Source: Bacteriovoracaceae bacterium
GTDB lineage: Bacteria; Bdellovibrionota; Bacteriovoracia; Bacteriovoracales; Bacteriovoracaceae
Direction of reading: 5' to 3'
Length of the DNA: 64,000 nt
NCBI GenBank assembly: GCA_025210745.1
Contig: JAOARC010000021.1
Location: forward strand, 1 to 64,000
In this document: piece after piece, positions 59,769 to 64,000 of the stretch
How positions within the stretch are numbered: position 1 is the stretch's first letter
Layout of the letters: every line of letters begins with the position of its first letter
The notes under the pieces: model-generated
Told to the model about the DNA's origin: nothing
Databases searched by the model: none
The model's input: the letters and a program-made list of their open reading frames with translations, nothing else
Made by a program: the position numbers and the translations under genes

Positions 59769-61142
59769 ATGTTACTTAATAAGCTTTACTTGCTTCTATT
59801 TATATCATGTCAACTGCTAGCGCAAGAATATAAAGATAGAATTAAGCCCGAGTTCCAAGAAACATCACATATAATACTTTCTTCACATATTTCAATGTCT
59901 GCAATGAGGGCTTATGAGCAAGGCAAGATTAAAGACTATCAACATGTTGCTGCCTCCATTGAAAAAATCAGTATGTATGATAAATTAATTCAATCATTTC
60001 CTAATGTAAAATTTATTATATACTCTTCTAACAATCCACTTACTATCAATTCTAAAAATCTTAATTTTAAAATGGATAAAAGTGAGTATGATTACGTAAA
60101 AGAACGATATGCCAATTATAATAATGTTATCACTATAAAAAGCCTAAACAATGAATATGCAACAAGCTGGGTTCGTGACTGGGGACCATTTAGTATATCA
60201 AAAAATAAAATTGCCAACCTCCAACAAAAAGATAATTCAAAAAGAGTTGAGTATATTGCTAATGAAGCAATAAGATGTAAGCAAGATCCTAGTTCCGATC
60301 TACCAAATATAAATCTAGAATTAGAAAATATAACGTCTGCTATCTTAGATGAAGAGCTTTATCTTGAAGGTGGAAATTTTATGATAAACAGTGATGGAGT
60401 ATGCATGAGCGCTGACTTTGATCCAAGTAATATTAAATCTCTTACAAAAATAGGTTGTAAAAGTGTCGTATTATTTAACCCTCTACCAAGTGAAGAAACT
60501 AGGCATATTGATATTTTTGCAAAATTCTTAGCAAACAATAAAGTTCTTATAAGTAAATATGAGTCAAATATGGTTAGGGTTAAAGATGAAGCTAATTACA
60601 CATATTTCTATTGCAATGAAGAGCAGATACAGGCGGAAGACTGGGAGAACTGTGAATTTACAAGATCAGCTCCTGGACAAGGTTTAAAAATAAAGAATAT
60701 TCAAAGTAATCAAGTTTATACGTCTCAAAAAGAGTTATTTCAAAACTATTCAATAAATAACTTTTATCAAAATGATTGGGTAAAACATTCTGAGGATACA
60801 AAAGATAAACTCGAAAAACTTGGCTTTAAAGTAATTGAAATAAAGGCTCCTCAACCTGTAGCTTCTTTTGAAGTCTATGAATACCTAAATTCTAAAGGCG
60901 AAGTCGTACACACAGGCAAAGAGGTTTCATACACTTTCCCAACATATACAAACTCTTTAATTACGAATAATAGTGTAAGTATTCCTCAATATTCAAAACT
61001 AGCATCGAAAGAACTAAATGAGAGTGCCATAAAAACTTATAGAAAGTACTTTGAAAAAGTAATTCCTATAAATACAGATCAAAATATTTTGCAAGGAGGT
61101 AGTATTCATTGCCTAACAATGGATATGCATATGAGTAAATAA
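59769..61142 (+). CDS. Secreted peptidylarginine/agmatine deiminase family protein
   Basis: 457 aa, porphyromonas-type PAD/agmatine deiminase family (PF04371). Signal peptide (about 1-19, ending Q-L-L-A-Q). All family motifs are present: W-V-R-D-W-G-P at 134-140, E-G-G-N at 200-203, R-H-I-D at 245-248 (usually G-H-I-D), a T-N-S-L-I-T-N-N segment, and the catalytic Cys448 in G-G-S-I-H-C-L-T near the C-terminus. A signal peptide points to PAD (protein arginine to citrulline) or periplasmic agmatine deiminase rather than the cytoplasmic form. Start has AGGAG upstream. Next to an integrase relic and tRNA-Leu, so probably acquired. Confidence 0.8.
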   Translation: MLLNKLYLLLFISCQLLAQEYKDRIKPEFQETSHIILSSHISMSAMRAYEQGKIKDYQHVAASIEKISMYDKLIQSFPNVKFIIYSSNNPLTINSKNLNFKMDKSEYDYVKERYANYNNVITIKSLNNEYATSWVRDWGPFSISKNKIANLQQKDNSKRVEYIANEAIRCKQDPSSDLPNINLELENITSAILDEELYLEGGNFMINSDGVCMSADFDPSNIKSLTKIGCKSVVLFNPLPSEETRHIDIFAKFLANNKVLISKYESNMVRVKDEANYTYFYCNEEQIQAEDWENCEFTRSAPGQGLKIKNIQSNQVYTSQKELFQNYSINNFYQNDWVKHSEDTKDKLEKLGFKVIEIKAPQPVASFEVYEYLNSKGEVVHTGKEVSYTFPTYTNSLITNNSVSIPQYSKLASKELNESAIKTYRKYFEKVIPINTDQNILQGGSIHCLTMDMHMSK

Positions 61143-61189
61143 AAGGATGTATACATAACGTCATTTTCAGCTAGGTATCAAAATCGATT

Positions 61190-61356
61190 AGATTGCATAA
61201 TTTAGGTCATTTATTTGGATCGCACTATGGAACTCAGGAAATATTTATGACCTTCAAAAGATTCTTGGGCATTCGAGTATAGGAATGACAGAAATATACT
61301 CCCATTTATCCCCAGAGCATCTAGTAAAAGCAGAAAGTGTCGTAGGATTTGAATAG
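61190..61356 (+). pseudogene. Remnant of a tyrosine recombinase (phage-type integrase)
   Basis: The C-terminal end of an integrase with at least one frameshift. One frame reads H-N-L-G-H-L-F-G-S-H-Y-G-T-Q-E-I-F (compare H-D-L-R-H-T-F-A-S-H; the Arg is now Gly); after a shift near 61246 another frame gives D-L-Q-K-I-L-G-H-S-S-I-G-M-T-E-I-Y-S-H-L with the catalytic His and nucleophile Tyr, then E-H-L-V-K-A-E-S and a stop at 61354-61356. The N-terminal domains are missing. It lies next to a duplicated tRNA-Leu end, as expected of an integration scar. Confidence 0.75.
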
Positions 61357-61481
61357 AGTCTAAAGAGTACCCCCAAACTCCCCCCACGAGTTTTTAGAAA
61401 GCTTAGAACAAGATCAAAAAATAAGTTTTCATAGCCTTAAGTATCTGAAATAATAGGCTTATTAAAGTGTTTTGGGCTGTA

Positions 61482-61520
61482 AATTTTGTGGATTAAAAAT
61501 TTGGTGCTCGAGGCGAGACT
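61482..61520. repeat. Duplicated tRNA-Leu 3' end (attachment-site-like), copy 1
   Basis: 39 bp matching 61563-61601 at 37 positions; both copies include AATTTTGTGGATTAAA and TTTGGTGCTCGAGGCGAGACT. The second part is the 3' end of the tRNA-Leu gene (CCA, acceptor and half of the T-arm), so this copy is a partial tRNA, the typical product of integration into a tRNA end. A hairpin AAAATGC/GCATTTT (61523-61541) lies between the copies. Confidence 0.75.
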
Positions 61521-61562
61521 ACAAAATGCAAATAGCATTTTGACATAAAGCCTTTATAACTG

Positions 61563-61601
61563 AATTTTGTGGATTAAAGGTTTGGTGCTCGAGGCGAGAC
61601 T
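61563..61601. repeat. Duplicated tRNA-Leu 3' end, copy 2 (at the intact tRNA)
   Basis: The counterpart of 61482-61520, overlapping the 3' end of the complete tRNA-Leu gene. The spacing of 81 bp means that nothing large is left between the copies. Confidence 0.75.
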
Positions 61602-61670
61602 TGAACTCGCACAGCCATAAGGCCGAGGGATTTTAAATCCCTTGTGTCTACCGATTCCACCACTCAAGCA
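61583..61670 (-). tRNA. tRNA-Leu (anticodon TAA)
   Basis: Reverse strand: acceptor TGCTTGA/TCGAGCA, anticodon arm AGGGA-TTTAAAA-TCCCT with anticodon TAA, long variable arm CGGCC-TTAT-GGCTG (class II), T-arm GCGAG-TTCAAGT-CTCGC and encoded CCA (61583-61585). Complete and apparently functional. Confidence 0.95.
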
Positions 61671-61702
61671 TTTAAGAACGTGTTAAATAATGAAGGATTT
61701 TA

Positions 61703-63067
61703 ATGAATACGTCAACAAATATAAGAAAGATTTTTTTCGTTTTATTATTTTTTATTGCTGCGTCATGTTCAAGTCGTAATAAACTTGAGTCAGAAAACTC
61801 GGCTGAGTACGGAGGAAGAGATTATGTTGATAGTCTCGTGGCAAAAGTAGAACCAAAGTGGTTTAAAACGACAAAGGCTTTTTCTCTAAGAAACTTGGAA
61901 GGACAAGCAAAGCCTCATTTTTTCTTTGATGTAAACCCAAAGGTTAATAAAAAAACTCGTAGTATGAATGTTGTAATAACAAATGTTGAAGGCTCTGGTG
62001 AAGTATATAATCTTGATCTTACTTCTGGCCAATTCATATATGATAGAAAGCTTTGTAAAGATAAAGATTTTTGGGAAAAATATAAAAAAAGTATAACAAC
62101 ACCTCCATTTTCTATTGGGGTTGTTCCAAGGTATCTTGATCAGTTAGGTTCTGCTCAAAAAGTGATTGTTTTTGGAGAAAAAACTTATTTAGAAAAATAT
62201 CATAAGACACATTTTTTTGATGTAAAAGTTATAGGTGGATATGTTGAAAAAGAGTGTCGCTATGGTTCATGTGTTGATTTAAATCAATGGAGTTCTAGGC
62301 TTGTTCTAATTGCAATTAGAAAAGGTAGTAAAGAACTTAAAGATGTTAATAATCTGAATGAACTTATGAAAGTTGTTGATTGGCCATACGTAAAAGCATT
62401 TTTAGAAAATGGTCAAGGCAAAAATAAAATTGCATCTAAAAATTATGGAGCATATAAAGTATCTCATTTAGTTTCTGCGAGTAGAGCAGTTGATTTTTTT
62501 ATGAAAAATTCAACATTTTTTAGTTATAAAAAAATGATTTCTTTACAAAAGTCTTGTTATCACTTGTATCAACATTACTGGAAAGTATTAAGTCAAAGTA
62601 AAGATAAAAAGTCTTATCGAAAAAACTTTTATTCACTTTTTCATAAAAACCATCTAGAGTTTAAAACTTGTTCTAAATATGTGTATCCTTTTAGTATAAA
62701 CTCTGATTTCAAAAGATATTGGGATTTTAATTTTATTATAGCTTATTATAAGTTACATGAACTAGGTTATTCTTATCGGTGTGGCTCAGAAGCATGGATA
62801 AAAAATTTAAGAATGCCTGATGGAAAGCTCATGTATCCGGTAGAAAAGGAATTATATGCTTGTTCGAGCAAAGAAATTAAAGCTGGTATGAAAAAAGCCC
62901 TTCATATGTTTAAAAGTTTATATCAAAGAGATATTTCTACATATAGATTTGTTGAGTACGATAAAAAAACTCATGGGAAAGTTTATTCTCTTGTATTTCA
63001 GCCAAATAAGTATTCTTCTTGTGAAAAAGAGCAAAAAGACTTTTTTCCAAGAGATATTAAACTTTGA
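61703..63067 (+). CDS. Lipoprotein of unknown function
   Basis: 454 aa. N-terminal basic-hydrophobic signal with lipobox A-A-S-C-S (Cys 22). The mature protein is basic, with about eight Cys placed mainly in the second half (C-R-Y-G-S-C, S-C-Y-H, T-C-S-K, R-C-G-S, A-C-S-S, S-C-E-K), possibly disulfides. No domain recognised. AAGGA stands 6-7 bases before the start. It begins 32 bp beyond the tRNA-Leu 5' end, so it probably has a promoter overlapping the tRNA region. Confidence 0.6.
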   Translation: MNTSTNIRKIFFVLLFFIAASCSSRNKLESENSAEYGGRDYVDSLVAKVEPKWFKTTKAFSLRNLEGQAKPHFFFDVNPKVNKKTRSMNVVITNVEGSGEVYNLDLTSGQFIYDRKLCKDKDFWEKYKKSITTPPFSIGVVPRYLDQLGSAQKVIVFGEKTYLEKYHKTHFFDVKVIGGYVEKECRYGSCVDLNQWSSRLVLIAIRKGSKELKDVNNLNELMKVVDWPYVKAFLENGQGKNKIASKNYGAYKVSHLVSASRAVDFFMKNSTFFSYKKMISLQKSCYHLYQHYWKVLSQSKDKKSYRKNFYSLFHKNHLEFKTCSKYVYPFSINSDFKRYWDFNFIIAYYKLHELGYSYRCGSEAWIKNLRMPDGKLMYPVEKELYACSSKEIKAGMKKALHMFKSLYQRDISTYRFVEYDKKTHGKVYSLVFQPNKYSSCEKEQKDFFPRDIKL

Positions 63068-63184
63068 TGCGATGCATGTATCGACTGTAAGCTTATTTTA
63101 ATTAATATTTCATTGGTCTTATCTTACCAAAGTGTAAAAACTAAGATACCTTATCTATAGTATCAGATATTAGAGGAGAGACTT

Positions 63185-64000
63185 TTGAAAAATTTTTTCT
63201 TAAAACACGCTAGAAGTGGTCAACTTAACTGGGCTGCAACTTTATTTCTAATTTTTATGCCCTTTATTGCAATTGTAGGTTCTATCTATGCGATAGAATT
63301 AGAAGGCTTTAGCTGGGCCCCTTGGGTTTGGGCTTTTATTTTTTATTATGTAACGGTTATGGCCATTAGTGGTGGTTATCATAGACTTTATTCTCATAGA
63401 GCTTTTAAAGCGAATAAATTTACAGAGTTAATGTATTTACTATGGGGAGCGGCTTCATTTGAATTTTCTGTTTTAGAGTGGGCAAGAAAACACAGAAGAC
63501 ATCATGCTAAAGTTGATACTGTTGATGATCCATATGATATTAATGGTGGATTTTGGTGGGCCCATATGGGATGGATGATGGTTAAGGAAGATCCTAAGTA
63601 TCAAACTGGCTACCCAAAAGACTTACTAAATAATAAGTTAGTTATGTGGCAACACAAAAATTATAATATGATTGCTCTTGTAATGTGTTTTATGTTACCA
63701 ACAGCGATTGGTTTTTTCTATGATTTACCAATAAGCTTTTTCTTTATAGCTTCATTGCTTAGAATCATTTTTGTTCATCATGTGACATACTTTATCAACT
63801 CTTTATGCCATATGGTTGGTACAAGACCTTATACTGAAGAAAACTCTGCTAGGGATTCTCATATTTTAGCCTTACTAACATGTGGTGAAGGTTATCATAA
63901 TTATCATCATAAATTTCAATCAGACTATAGAAATGGGCCAATGTGGCATAATTATGATCCGAGTAAATGGTTTATTTATTTCTTAAGTCTGTTTGGTTTT
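63185..64000 (+). CDS. Acyl-CoA/fatty-acid desaturase (cut by window end)
   Basis: At least 272 codons visible, running off the right edge. TTG start six bases after AGGAG. The three histidine boxes of membrane stearoyl-CoA-type delta-9 desaturases are present: H-R-L-Y-S-H near 64-69, H-R-R-H-H near 102-106 and H-N-Y-H-H near 240-244, with hydrophobic segments between. It would introduce a double bond into acyl chains for membrane fluidity. The leader GGAGAGA is complementary to the CU tract of the candidate small RNA at 4203-4283. Confidence 0.9.
   Translation, partial: MKNFFLKHARSGQLNWAATLFLIFMPFIAIVGSIYAIELEGFSWAPWVWAFIFYYVTVMAISGGYHRLYSHRAFKANKFTELMYLLWGAASFEFSVLEWARKHRRHHAKVDTVDDPYDINGGFWWAHMGWMMVKEDPKYQTGYPKDLLNNKLVMWQHKNYNMIALVMCFMLPTAIGFFYDLPISFFFIASLLRIIFVHHVTYFINSLCHMVGTRPYTEENSARDSHILALLTCGEGYHNYHHKFQSDYRNGPMWHNYDPSKWFIYFLSLFGF

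Noticed and set aside
61143..61680. Intact prophage
   Set aside because: Only a frameshifted integrase tail is present; no structural or lysis genes are seen.

Overview
This 64-kb stretch is AT-rich (I estimate about 30 % GC by eye), densely packed, and coding on both strands. It looks like the chromosome of a Bdellovibrionota bacterium, most likely a Bacteriovoracales/Halobacteriovorax-like relative. The reasons are: many Sec/lipoprotein-tagged proteins of unknown function, a TIGR02147/DUF4423 regulator, a DUF1554 lipoprotein, PIN-PhoH, type III glutamine synthetase, and a lexA gene carrying TTACTCCGTAA, an exact match to the TTAC-N3-GTAA LexA box described for Bdellovibrio. The genus assignment is inference.

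Layout. 1-4.3 kb: edge of a transposase, a secreted phosphoesterase, and an hflK-hflC-DTW operon preceded by a small-RNA-like unit. 4.4-10.3 kb: a DUF1232 protein, nitroreductase, TIGR02147 regulator, a second DTW gene, and udk with its ribosome-binding site in a hairpin. 10.3-14.2 kb: a metzincin-like lipoprotein, a micro-ORF pair downstream of lexA, lexA, small exported proteins and a YafJ-type amidotransferase. 14.3-24.8 kb: a peptide-binding protein, dus, a secreted PLD-like protein, a sigma-like gene with a small partner, a TonB-like protein, a degenerate sensor, dtd and a ChaN-domain protein. 24.8-34.2 kb: a 931-aa degenerate DNA-methylase-like protein, then a forward run of small acidic ORF, rsmD, coaD, aminotransferase, lipoprotein, outer-membrane protein, phoH and PilZ. 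34.3-40.6 kb: a collagen-repeat lipoprotein, two small genes, the clpP-clpX-lon proteolysis block and tRNA-Val. 40.7-48.3 kb: cysD-cysNC, a transglycosylase-like lipoprotein with an outer-membrane protein, and an NfeD-SPFH-SPFH-HIT operon. 48.4-59.5 kb: a large lipoprotein, YkgJ-like protein, GSIII, DUF1554 lipoprotein, two LPS glycosyltransferases and envelope proteins. 59.6-61.7 kb: a probable acquired segment with IS-like repeats, a secreted peptidylarginine/agmatine deiminase with an operator-bearing promoter, an integrase relic and a duplicated tRNA-Leu 3' end. 61.7-64 kb: a lipoprotein and a fatty-acid desaturase cut by the window edge.

Themes. Membrane and protein quality control is prominent (HflKC, two further SPFH proteins, NfeD, ClpXP, Lon), as are envelope remodelling and secreted hydrolases. 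The least explained signals are non-coding or tiny: (1) a roughly 80-nt RNA unit upstream of hflK with its own promoter, a 19-bp palindrome exactly in the spacer region, a CU-rich single-stranded tract and an intrinsic terminator; (2) a 12-codon ORF with a strong Shine-Dalgarno, coupled by TAATG to a 21-aa hydrophobic peptide just downstream of lexA; (3) the udk leader hairpin; (4) the deiminase/integrase/tRNA-Leu segment. All functions are read from sequence and family knowledge only; no searches were run.
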